Below are positions 51,359 through 58,596 of a stretch of DNA of 64,000 bases, one piece after another; the first letter of the stretch is position 1, and each line of letters begins with the position of its first letter. The position numbers and the translations under genes are program-made. Where the stretch lies: the NCBI RefSeq assembly GCF_002532045.1, contig NZ_NWTG01000034.1, positions 1 to 64,000 of the forward strand, in the 5' to 3' direction. This stretch comes from Bradyrhizobium sp. C9 (GTDB lineage: Bacteria; Pseudomonadota; Alphaproteobacteria; Rhizobiales; Xanthobacteraceae). A model generated the notes under the pieces. It was not told where the DNA came from. It saw only the letters and a program-made list of their open reading frames with translations, and ran no database searches.

Positions 51359-51850
51359 TCAGCCCATCTCGGCAACCACCTCCGCGAGCCGGTCGTAGGC
51401 GGGCTCGACGCCCTTGTCGATGCCGGAATTGAGATGGCCGTCACGCGCCTCCTTGGTGGGATGGCGGATGGTGGTCGTCAGCGTCGTGGTGCCACCGGCC
51501 TCGATGAAGGTCGAGATGACGAGATATTCGTCGCTGGTGAAGCCGGGCATCGAGAAGGTTTCGCCGAACGCCAGCCGCTCCGGGCGCACCACCTCGCGAT
51601 AGGTGCCGGTCAATTCATGCTCGATACCCTCGGACGAGCGGAACACGAACCGATAGGCGCCGCCGACCCGGAGATCCACTTCACAGACCGGCATCGCGAG
51701 TTGCTCGCAGCCGAGCCAGCGCACCAGATATTCCGGCTTCGTCATTGCGTCGAACACGAAGCGCCGCGGCGCGTCGAACTGGCGCGTCATGGCGAACTCG
51801 AAATCCGACGGGGTCGTGATCCTCAGCGTCTTATCCACGCGTGCGTCCAC
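51359..51850 (-). CDS. AHSA1-like SRPBCC protein
   Basis: 163 residues. FAMTRQFDAPRRFVFDAMTKPEYLVRWLG at the start, VDLRVGGAYRFVFRSSEGIEHELTGTYREV and GRLAEVV-like end mark the AHSA1/START family that pairs with ArsR regulators. The start is GTG 51850, preceded by GGAGAAGCAAC. It overlaps the end of the ArsR gene by 20 bases, so the pair is translationally linked. Confidence 0.9.
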   Translation of the reverse strand: MDARVDKTLRITTPSDFEFAMTRQFDAPRRFVFDAMTKPEYLVRWLGCEQLAMPVCEVDLRVGGAYRFVFRSSEGIEHELTGTYREVVRPERLAFGETFSMPGFTSDEYLVISTFIEAGGTTTLTTTIRHPTKEARDGHLNSGIDKGVEPAYDRLAEVVAEMG

Positions 51851-52235
51851 GTTGCTTCTCCTTCTTTACTCTGACTTTACGGGTGGTGTGCGGCGGGGCC
51901 TTCGCGGCCTCCTCCGCCTTCATCTCCTCGAGCAGGCCGTCGAGGCGGTTGAAGCTCTCGTCCCAGAAGCGGCGGAAATTCCCGAGCCAGCCGTCGACCT
52001 GCTTGAACGAAGAGGGCGCGATGCGGCACGGCCGCCACTGCGCCTCGCGCCCGCGCGAGATCAACCCGGCATGCTCCAGCACCTTCAGATGCTTGGAAAT
52101 CGCCGGCAGGCTCATGTCGAACGGCTTTGCCAGCTCCATCACCGAGGTCTCCCCGAGCGCGAGCCGCGCCAGGATCGCGCGCCGGGTCGGATCGGCCAGC
52201 GCGGCGAAGGTCGAACTGAGGGGATCGAGCGGCAT
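51831..52235 (-). CDS. ArsR-family regulator
   Basis: 134 residues. LSSTFAALADPTRRAILARLALGETSVMELAKPFDMSLPAISKHLKVLEHAGLI (core LPAISKHLKVLEHAGLI) is the winged helix of the non-metal ArsR group. No metal-binding Cys motif is seen. The C-terminal tail is basic. It precedes the SRPBCC gene, and a palindrome repeated once sits just upstream. Confidence 0.92.
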   Translation of the reverse strand: MPLDPLSSTFAALADPTRRAILARLALGETSVMELAKPFDMSLPAISKHLKVLEHAGLISRGREAQWRPCRIAPSSFKQVDGWLGNFRRFWDESFNRLDGLLEEMKAEEAAKAPPHTTRKVRVKKEKQRGRTRG

Positions 52236-52249
52236 TTACTTAGCTCATC

Positions 52250-52275
52250 GGTTAAATAACCTGCGGGTTAAATAC
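52250..52275. promoter_or_regulatory. operator-like repeat ahead of the ArsR gene
   Basis: GGTTAAATAACC at 52250-52261 is a palindrome; GGTTAAATAC at 52266-52275 is a second, one-sided copy 16 bases on. The first starts 15 bases before the ArsR gene, the place for self-repression. Confidence 0.55.
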
Positions 52276-52333
52276 GACCGAACGGCGCTCGCGTCAACGG
52301 CCGATTTTGGCCGCTGACGCGGGTGTGAACGAT

Positions 52334-52981
52334 CTACGATTTGCGCGCGAAAGTGACGTGCGTGGCATTCGGGCTCGCGACATGCGAGACGACAGCATAT
52401 CCGAGCGCGGGCAGATCAATGCCGGCGAACAGATTTTCGCCGGCGCCGAGCAGCACCGGCGACAGCGCCAGTTGCACCTCGTCGAGCAGGCGTGTCTGAA
52501 GGAATTGGCGCACCAGCGACACGCCGCCGCCGACCCGAATGTCCTTGTCCCCCGCAACGGCGCGCGCCCGCTCGAGCGCAGCGTGAATGCCGTCGGTCAC
52601 GAAATGAAACGTGGTGCCGCCTTCCATTTCGATGTCAGGCCGTGCGTGATGGGTCAGCACGTAGGTCGGCGTGTGATACGGCGGATTGGCGCCCCACCAG
52701 CCCTTCCAGGCATGATCCGGCCACGGCCCGCGGATCGGGCCGAACATGTTACGGCCCAGAATCCAGGCGCCGATATTCTCCATCGACTTGCGTGCGACCT
52801 CGTCGTCGAGCCCGGTGCTGCCGCCGTCCTGGCCGAAGGTCTGGCGGAACGTCCGCGTCTGGAGGAACCAGCCGGGCAACACCATGCCGCCTTCGCCGAA
52901 TGGATTTTCGAGGCTCTGACGCGGTGCCGCGCCAAATCCATCGATCGAGACCGAGAATGCTGAAGTCCTGACTTTTCCCAT
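52334..52981 (-). CDS. RibD C-terminal/dihydrofolate-reductase-like protein
   Basis: 215 residues. VRTSAFSVSIDGFGA at the start, AWILGRNMFGPIRGPW, PTYVLTHHARPDIEMEGGTTFHFV and IRVGGGVSLVRQFLQTRLLDEVQLALSPVLLG (core VGGGVSLVRQFL) show the RibD C-terminal reductase fold. Such proteins use NADPH on unknown substrates. Often found near ArsR/SRPBCC pairs, as here. Confidence 0.9.
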   Translation of the reverse strand: MGKVRTSAFSVSIDGFGAAPRQSLENPFGEGGMVLPGWFLQTRTFRQTFGQDGGSTGLDDEVARKSMENIGAWILGRNMFGPIRGPWPDHAWKGWWGANPPYHTPTYVLTHHARPDIEMEGGTTFHFVTDGIHAALERARAVAGDKDIRVGGGVSLVRQFLQTRLLDEVQLALSPVLLGAGENLFAGIDLPALGYAVVSHVASPNATHVTFARKS

Positions 52982-53072
52982 GCTATTCCGCTTCCGTAGG
53001 TTGAGAGACCTTACGGAAGACGGGCGGGAAAAACAGCGCCCGACATTTGCTGCGGAAGAAATTTCGCCGCTT

Positions 53073-53732
53073 CTATTTGGCCGCGCACAGCACGTCGACG
53101 GCGCCCTTCACGATCGCCTCGAGTTCCCGGCGCGGCACGCGGGCGCGGGCACGGATCGCGATGGTGTGGATGGTCGCTGAGGCAAGATGCGCCAGCGCTG
53201 CAGGATCGGCGCCCTCCGGCAACTCGCCGCGCTCCTTGGCATCGCGGAAGCAGATGCCGAACGCCTTGTCGAGCTCGGTCAGTCCCTCCACCACCATGCT
53301 GCGGATACCAGGATCCGACACCGCCTCCGACGCCGCGGTCATCACCGTGAAGCAGCCGCGCGGGCCGGACTCGCCGGAGAGATAGATGTCGAGCGCAATG
53401 CGATAGATGCGCTCCAGCCGCTCGCGCAGCGGCGCATCGGCACGGAAGATGTCGACCATCGCCGCGCGCGCGTCGTCGCGATAGCGCTGGTAGCTCTTGA
53501 TGTAGAGCTCGCGCTTGTCGCCGAACGCGCCATAGAGGCTCGGCCGGTTCATGCCGGTCGCAGCACTGAGATCGTCGAGCGAGGTCGCGGCAAAGCCGTC
53601 GCGGCGGAACAGATCGAGCGCCTTGCCGAGCGCGACGTCAGGCTCATAGGCGCGCGGCCGCCCGCGCCGCTTCGGCGCGACCGGCGCCTCGATTTTGGCA
53701 GCAGATGGCGGCTTCCTACTTTTTTGTACCAT
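53073..53732 (-). CDS. TetR-family regulator
   Basis: 219 residues. Lys/Arg-rich N-terminus (PKRRGRPRAYEP), then ALGKALDLFRRDGFAATSLDDLSAATGMNRPSLYGAFGDKREL, a TetR head (core GFAATSLDDLSAATGM). RGCFTVMTAASEAV recalls the YcdC/AcrR group. It is divergent from a GST gene whose promoter it likely controls. Confidence 0.92.
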   Translation of the reverse strand: MVQKSRKPPSAAKIEAPVAPKRRGRPRAYEPDVALGKALDLFRRDGFAATSLDDLSAATGMNRPSLYGAFGDKRELYIKSYQRYRDDARAAMVDIFRADAPLRERLERIYRIALDIYLSGESGPRGCFTVMTAASEAVSDPGIRSMVVEGLTELDKAFGICFRDAKERGELPEGADPAALAHLASATIHTIAIRARARVPRRELEAIVKGAVDVLCAAK

Positions 53733-53783
53733 TTCGCATTTAATTCCTTGACGCCCTCAATATTATCCAAGACAGTACAAAAA
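53721..53783. promoter_or_regulatory. paired GTACAAAAA sites between TetR and GST genes
   Basis: TTTTTGTAC at 53721-53729 and GTACAAAAA at 53775-53783 are inverted copies 45 bases apart. One covers the first codons of the TetR gene. They may be half-sites of a TetR operator or chance in an A/T-rich promoter. TTGACG at 53748 could be a -35 element. Confidence 0.35.
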
Positions 53784-53831
53784 TCAATAACGGCCGGAAC
53801 ATCCGCGCCAGACCGCCCCAAGGAGGCACCT

Positions 53832-54476
53832 ATGGACCTTTATTTCTCGCCGCTCGCCTGCTCGATGGCGACCCGCGTCGCGCTCTACGAAGCGGGCCAG
53901 CCGGCCAACTACCTCGAGGTCGATCCGAAGACCAAACAGGTGCGCAACGACGGCACCGACTTCAACAAGGTCAACCCGCTCGGCCTGGTGCCGACGCTGC
54001 GCACCGACGACGGCGTCGTGCTTACCGAGAACGCCGCGATCCTGCAGTATGTCGCCGACCAGTTCCCGCGCGCCGGCCTCGGCACCGCGTCGAACGCCGA
54101 GCGTTCGAAGCTGCATCAATGGCTGTGCTTCATCGGCACCGAGTTGCACAAGGGACTGTTCCTGCCGCTGCTCGACAAGAAGGCGCCGCCGGATGCCAAG
54201 ACCTACGCGTTGGAGAAATACGTGTCGCGGCTCGACTATGTCGAGGATCACCTGAAGGGCCGCGAGTACCTGCTCGATCATTTCAGCGTCGCCGACGCCT
54301 ATCTCGTCACGGTCATCAACTGGACCATGGCGACGCCTCCGATCGAGCTTTCGAAATGGCCGGCGCTGAAGGCCTATTACGAGCGCCTGCGCACGCGGCC
54401 GTCGGTTGCGAAGGCGGTCGCGGAAGAGTTCGAGCTCTACAAGGCCGAGATCGCGCGGCACAAGGCGGCGGCGTAA
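53832..54476 (+). CDS. glutathione S-transferase (beta class, GstA type)
   Basis: 214 residues. MDLYFSPLACSMATRVALYEAG at the start (Cys in the active loop), TDFNKVNPLGLVPTL, VLTENAAILQYVADQFP (cis-Pro and glutathione binding), and LLDHFSVADAYLVTVINW for the C-terminal domain. It conjugates or thiol-reduces electrophiles. AAGGAGGCACC before ATG 53832 sets the start. Divergent from the TetR gene. Confidence 0.92.
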   Translation: MDLYFSPLACSMATRVALYEAGQPANYLEVDPKTKQVRNDGTDFNKVNPLGLVPTLRTDDGVVLTENAAILQYVADQFPRAGLGTASNAERSKLHQWLCFIGTELHKGLFLPLLDKKAPPDAKTYALEKYVSRLDYVEDHLKGREYLLDHFSVADAYLVTVINWTMATPPIELSKWPALKAYYERLRTRPSVAKAVAEEFELYKAEIARHKAAA

Positions 54477-54487
54477 GGATTAGCGCA

Positions 54488-54665
54488 CAAGGTGACGGCC
54501 CCGCGAGCGGGGGCCGTCCATCCTTCGAGGCTCGCGTTCCGCGAGCGCCTCAGGATGACGGGGATAGGGCTACGCGCACGGTAACTCGAGCCAGGCGCGA
54601 AAATCTGTCACCGTCATGCTGAGGTGCGAGCGCAGCGAGCCTCGAAGCACGACGGCCGGCTCGCA
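54488..54665. repeat. two inverted repeats of the CTCAGGATGACGG family
   Basis: Unit one, 54488-54565, has GGTGACGGCCCC, GGGGCCGTCCATCCTTCGA and CCTCAGGATGACGG. Unit two, about 54609-54665, has CACCGTCATGCTGAGGTGCG, GCCTCGAAGCACGACGGCC. With the next repeat they fill the gap 54477-54788; no gene is seen there. Confidence 0.6.
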
Positions 54666-54681
54666 CCTCACTTTGAGACTC

Positions 54682-54769
54682 GTAACCCGGATTGAGCGCA
54701 GCGCAATCCGGGAACGATCTCGCCGCATCAGAGACCGCCCCTGATTTCGCTTCGCACCATCCGGGCTAC
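54682..54769. repeat. inverted repeat GTAACCCGGATTG / CATCCGGGCTAC
   Basis: GTAACCCGGATTGAGCGCAG at the left, TTCGCACCATCCGGGCTAC at the right, with GCGCAATCCGGGA inside. The same type occurs at 63734-63820. Confidence 0.7.
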
Positions 54770-54788
54770 GGGAAGTAAAGTGTTGCGG

Positions 54789-55265
54789 TCAGCAGCCTCG
54801 GCAAATCGAAAGCTTGCGAGTATCGAGCTCCCCAGCCGCAGGCTTCCCTGTCTGTCCAGGTGGAGTCTCAAGAAAGACCGACGTAAATTTTTTCCACTGA
54901 TCGTAGTATTCGACCGGCAAATTGTAGGGCTGGCATTCTGTGATCGCCCGGAGCGCGCTCTCCTGATAGGCCCGAGCAAAATCTGTTGTGGCAGCAGCGC
55001 TCCCCGGCCCCAAGACGGGTTGCCCGTCGAGCCTGCCCTCTCGCGTCAGGTCGATCCTGATCTCAACCTTCATATTTGCTGCATCGCTTCCGGCGCCTGC
55101 TGGTTTCCTCCAACACCTCTCGACTTGATGTCTAAACATCGGCGCCCAGATTTCGGGCCCGCGTATATTCTTTTTCGCCGCGCTCGACTGGGTAGGGGCG
55201 GCTATGAGGGCGGTCGCGAGAAGGCAGCCTGCGAGCGCAATGGCTGTAGAACGTTTAGATGGCAT
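54789..55265 (-). CDS. TolA/TonB C-terminal-like periplasmic protein
   Basis: 158 residues from ATG 55265. Signal peptide (STAIALAGCLLATALIAAP), then PMFRHQVERCWRKPAGAG, MKVEIRIDLTREGRLDGQPV and YQESALRAITECQPYNLPVEYYDQWKKFTSVF, the pattern of the TolA C-terminal domain with its two Cys. It lacks the usual TolA membrane anchor and long helix. Near ybgC, often the first gene of a tol-pal operon, but no tolQ, tolR or tolB is present here. Confidence 0.65.
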   Translation of the reverse strand: MPSKRSTAIALAGCLLATALIAAPTQSSAAKKNIRGPEIWAPMFRHQVERCWRKPAGAGSDAANMKVEIRIDLTREGRLDGQPVLGPGSAAATTDFARAYQESALRAITECQPYNLPVEYYDQWKKFTSVFLETPPGQTGKPAAGELDTRKLSICRGC

Positions 55266-55387
55266 GGAATGGGTCCGGCGGACGCGGTGAGGTTGCAACG
55301 CCAACCAGCATAAACCAGTGCCCATCGAGACGCGCAAACGTTTTCGATGAGTCCCCACAACGACCCGTAGCCCGGGCTACGCGGCGA

Positions 55388-55855
55388 TCAGAACGGCTCT
55401 TGCCCCAACCCGGGCACATCGGCCGGACGCGGACCGGGCGCGGGCCAGTGGAAGCGGCGGTCCTTCTCTGCGATCGCGATGTCGTTGATCGAGGCTTCGC
55501 GGCGGCGCATCAGGCCGTGCTCGTCGAACTCCCACTGCTCGTTGCCGTAGGAACGAAACCAGTTGCCGCCGGCATCGTGCCATTCGTACTGGAAGCGCAC
55601 CGCGATACGGTTGCCGTCGAACGCCCAGAGATCCTTGATCAGGCGATACTCCCGCTCCTTTTCCCATTTGCGGGTCAGGAAGGCCACGATCGCCTCGCGC
55701 CCCTGAAACACCTCGGCGCGATTGCGCCAGCGGCTGTCCTCGGTATAGGCGCCGGCGACCCGAACCGGGTCGCGCGAATTCCAGGCATCCTCCGCCATGC
55801 GCGCCTTCTGCGCGGCGGTCTCGCGGGTAAAGGGCGGCAGCGGCGGACGTGACAT
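55388..55855 (-). CDS. DUF1348 (NTF2-like) protein
   Basis: 155 residues. PPFTRETAAQKARMAEDAWNSRDPVRVAGAYTEDSRWRNR at the start, AIVAFLTRKWEKEREYRLIKDLWAF, and FRSYGNEQWEFDEHGLMRRREASINDI at the end, the DUF1348 signature (core NSRDPVRVAGAYTEDS). Function not known. The first eight codons occur again at 56826-56849 as part of the long direct repeat. Confidence 0.88.
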   Translation of the reverse strand: MSRPPLPPFTRETAAQKARMAEDAWNSRDPVRVAGAYTEDSRWRNRAEVFQGREAIVAFLTRKWEKEREYRLIKDLWAFDGNRIAVRFQYEWHDAGGNWFRSYGNEQWEFDEHGLMRRREASINDIAIAEKDRRFHWPAPGPRPADVPGLGQEPF

Positions 55856-55996
55856 CGGCGATCCCTCGCGGTTGGTTGGTCGCGCGCAATCTATCGCCGC
55901 GCCACGCAGAGTCGATGGGACGTTTCCTATCGCCCGATAGTTAAGCCAGATCGGCCTTCATCAGCGCGCGGATAGACTTCGGAATCGGCTGTGCCC
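55834..55996. repeat. 163-base direct repeat, left copy (DUF1348 start to ybgC end)
   Basis: It runs from the first codons of the DUF1348 gene through the intergenic gap into the last 20 codons of a ybgC-type gene. Positions 55921-55996 match 56914-56989 in 75 of 76 bases; the rest is clearly similar but diverged. After CTGTGCCC at 55996 the sequence is unrelated to ybgC. Confidence 0.9.
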
Positions 55997-56240
55997 AACC
56001 TGCGCTTCAACAGCAGGAGCACTGCAAGAGGTTGTCTTGGCCGGAGCAGAACTTCAAGTCGTCCTCTTCCTCGAGATCACACCCACCCTTCTCCGAGAAA
56101 GACGCTTCGGCACTGCAACAAATGCAGAGCACAGGAAATTCTTACCAAGGCACACCTTATGCCTAACGATTAGTTGCATCAAAAGCCGAGCAATGATCAA
56201 AGATTGAGATCAAGCCTGAACTGCTTGGGAGGTTAACTCG

Positions 56241-56812
56241 TTGCGATACAAGTCATTTAGAATAAAGAATTTCAAAGGCATCAAAGACACGACCGTTGAA
56301 CTCGGCGCTCTCGCGGGCGCTTCAGTCTTCGCCTTCGTAGGTCTTAAGCCGCCTTGTATTCGGAAAGGTCCGACTATTACATTCTGAGATACGCCGCAAA
56401 CCTTCTTAGTCGCGACGAATTGCCCATTTTGCCGGGACTTGGCGCCGGCACATTTGGTGCATTGATCTCGATGCACATCGGGTGGAATCTAAAATTTTTC
56501 TTCCTCCTCGATGGCGACCGTCAAGGAAAGGAAGAAAAGAAGCGGTACATCGCCGAATACGGAATTCCACCTGACCGCATCGGAACGATCGACGAACTTC
56601 GGCCTGAAGTGACCCAAATTGAAGATCTAGTCGATAAGGACGCACTAGATCGAATTGAGAAGGAACTCAAATTAGCCAAGTCTCCGACTAAAGCGCAGAT
56701 TAAGCGCTTCTTTCAAGAGCGACTGGCAATGTCGAAGGTTGATGATCTGGGTCCGGCTTTCCGAGAGCGTGCTGGCGCAATACTAGACGCGCTCGCCGCG
56801 AAGCTTACTTAA
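56241..56812 (+). pseudogene. OLD-family ATPase/TOPRIM nuclease gene with a large internal deletion
   Basis: TTG 56241, eight bases after GGGAGG, opens LRYKSFRIKNFKGIKDTTVE and reaches VFAFVGLK, the place where Walker A (GxxxxGKT) should follow; the frame then ends at TGA 56385-56387. In another frame, from about 56363, SDYYILRYAANLLSRDELPI, ILPGLGAGTFGALISM and FFLLDGDRQGKEEKKRYI give a TOPRIM domain that runs to the stop at 56812. So head and tail of one OLD-type ATPase-nuclease remain and the ATPase core is gone. OLD relatives often act in phage defence. The region is much AT-richer than its flanks. Confidence 0.75.
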
Positions 56813-56825
56813 CTCGCGAGTGAAA

Positions 56826-56989
56826 GCGGCAGCGGTGGGCGTGACATCGGCGATCTCTTGCAGTTGTCTTGCCACGCGCAAATCTATCGCCAGCCCGCGC
56901 AGAGTCGATGGGGCGTTTCCTATCGGCCGATAGTTAAGCCAGATCGGCCTTCATCAGCGCGCGGATAGACTTCGGAATCGGCTGTGCCC
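56826..56989. repeat. 163-base direct repeat, right copy
   Basis: Partner of 55834-55996. It starts with the first eight codons of DUF1348 (diverged), right after the TOPRIM stop, and ends inside the intact ybgC gene. About 830 bases lie between the copies. Confidence 0.9.
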
Positions 56990-57383
56990 GGCCCTGACTG
57001 ACGAAGGCGACGCGCACCTGCGCCTTCACAAGCACGTCATCGCCGCGCCTGACCTCCTGCGCGAGCATGATGGAGGCGCCCTTCACCGCGATCGGCCAGG
57101 TCACGACGTCGAGCATGTCGTCCATCCGCGCGGGCTTCAGGAAGTCCAGCGTCATCGAGCGCACGACAAAGGCGAAGCCGCCGGTCTCCTCCTGCGCCTC
57201 CTCGAACAGCGCGTTCTGTTCGGCGCCCATCAATCGGAGATGATTGGTACGACCACGCTCCATGAAGCGCAGGTAATTGGCATGGTAGACGATGCCGGAA
57301 AAATCGGTGTCCTCGTAATAGACACGGACCTGCATATGATGTCGGCCATCGCGGATCGCGCCGTCGATATGGGGTAAGGTCAA
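56934..57383 (-). CDS. ybgC: YbgC-type acyl-CoA thioesterase
   Basis: Hotdog-fold thioesterase, 149 residues from TTG 57383 (or 133 from ATG 57335). VYYEDTDFSGIVYHANYLRFMERGRTNHL holds the catalytic Asp (EDTDFSG). LDFLKPARMDDMLDV and DVLVKAQVRVAFV follow. GAGGGG lies eight bases before the TTG. In many proteobacteria ybgC opens the tol-pal operon; here the downstream DNA is a repeat and the broken ATPase instead. Confidence 0.9.
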   Translation of the reverse strand: MTLPHIDGAIRDGRHHMQVRVYYEDTDFSGIVYHANYLRFMERGRTNHLRLMGAEQNALFEEAQEETGGFAFVVRSMTLDFLKPARMDDMLDVVTWPIAVKGASIMLAQEVRRGDDVLVKAQVRVAFVSQGRAQPIPKSIRALMKADLA

Positions 57384-57450
57384 TTGCGGCCCCTCGATTG
57401 CCTCGTGAGACCAACCGTTTTGCGCAAATTGCGCGATCACGCAAGCGCGA

Positions 57451-58368
57451 TCAGGACACCACCGGCGCCTTTGCACCGAGCGAGACCTGCACGATCTCGG
57501 GCGGCACGCCGAGGCGGAACGGCATGATGCTGCAGCCGAGGCCGCCGGAGACGACGACGTCGCATTTCAGCTTGATGTGGCCATAGGCGAGCCGCATGCC
57601 GTGCTTCACCGGCACCGCGGGCGACCAGCCGAGCAGCCGGATCTGGCCGCCATGGGTGTGGCCGGACAGTTGCAGCGCGACGCGCGAGGGCACGCGGAGC
57701 GCGACGTCGGGCTCGTGCGCGAGCAGGATCACCGGCGCGTCGTCGGTGACTTTTGCGAGCGTCGCATTGAGATCGTCGACGCCGATGCGCCGGACCTCGC
57801 GATAGCGCCGCGCCGCCATAAAGGCGAGTTGGTCGCCAAGACCGGCGAGCCAGAACGAGCGGTTATCCTTGGTGAGCCGCACCGCATCGTTCTCGTAGAC
57901 CGGAATGCCGACGCGCTCCAGCGCACGACGCGCGACGGGTGTGCCGTGCCCCAGGCGCTGCACCGTCTTGTCTTCCCAATAATCGTGATTGCCGAGCACG
58001 GCATGGACGCCGAGCGGCGCCTTCAGGTCCTTCAGCACCGCGGCCCATTCGGAGGCCGGAATGAAGCGGGTGACGTGGCGCAGCCCGGCGACATAATCAC
58101 CGAGCAGCACGATGAGGTCGGGGTTCAGCGCGTTGGTGCGCTCGACGATCTCAGCGATGCGATCGAGCGACATCCAGGGATCGCAGGCGTGAATGTCGGC
58201 GATCGCGGCGATCTTGAGCGGAAAGTCCGAAGGCCATTGCCGCGGCGACAGATCGTAGCGCGTCAGCGTGAGGCGGACGACCGGCTCGCTCAGGCCGTAG
58301 GCTCCGGTCGAGGCGGTGGCGGCGGTCATTCCGCCGAACCCGCGAAGAAAGTGACGACGTGAAATCAT
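57451..58368 (-). CDS. Tat-exported metallophosphoesterase
   Basis: 305 residues. SRRHFLRGFGGMTAATAST is a twin-arginine signal. Metal sites: AAIADIHACDPWM (D-x-H), LLGDYVAG (GD), LGNHDYWED (GNHD), LAHEPDV (H) and LSGHTHGGQI (GHxH). These fit calcineurin-like phosphoesterases of the YaeI type. Substrate unknown, perhaps a phospholipid or nucleotide in the periplasm. Confidence 0.9.
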   Translation of the reverse strand: MISRRHFLRGFGGMTAATASTGAYGLSEPVVRLTLTRYDLSPRQWPSDFPLKIAAIADIHACDPWMSLDRIAEIVERTNALNPDLIVLLGDYVAGLRHVTRFIPASEWAAVLKDLKAPLGVHAVLGNHDYWEDKTVQRLGHGTPVARRALERVGIPVYENDAVRLTKDNRSFWLAGLGDQLAFMAARRYREVRRIGVDDLNATLAKVTDDAPVILLAHEPDVALRVPSRVALQLSGHTHGGQIRLLGWSPAVPVKHGMRLAYGHIKLKCDVVVSGGLGCSIMPFRLGVPPEIVQVSLGAKAPVVS

Positions 58369-58543
58369 GGGCCTGTGATCGGTGATGCCTGATCCATGAT
58401 AGGCCCCTTGATTGGAGCGAAATTGGGCCGCGTTTGTGCAGACGGCCTGCAGAGACGTCGCAATGGTTAGCGGGCAAGGTTACCGCGCGGCGCGATGCGC
58501 TGCGTCAACACGTCTTTTCACGTCTTCGAGAGCGGGGCTCTTG

Positions 58544-58596
58544 TTTGAGCATGATCTTCTCCGGAAAACCGCTTCGCACTTTTCCGGATCATGCTT
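58544..58596. repeat. GCATGATC-type palindromic repeat, copy 3
   Basis: TTTGAGCATGATCTTCTCCGG and GCACTTTTCCGGATCATGCTT (arms in part). It ends exactly at the ruvB stop codon, so it may stop transcription of the ruv genes. Confidence 0.8.
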
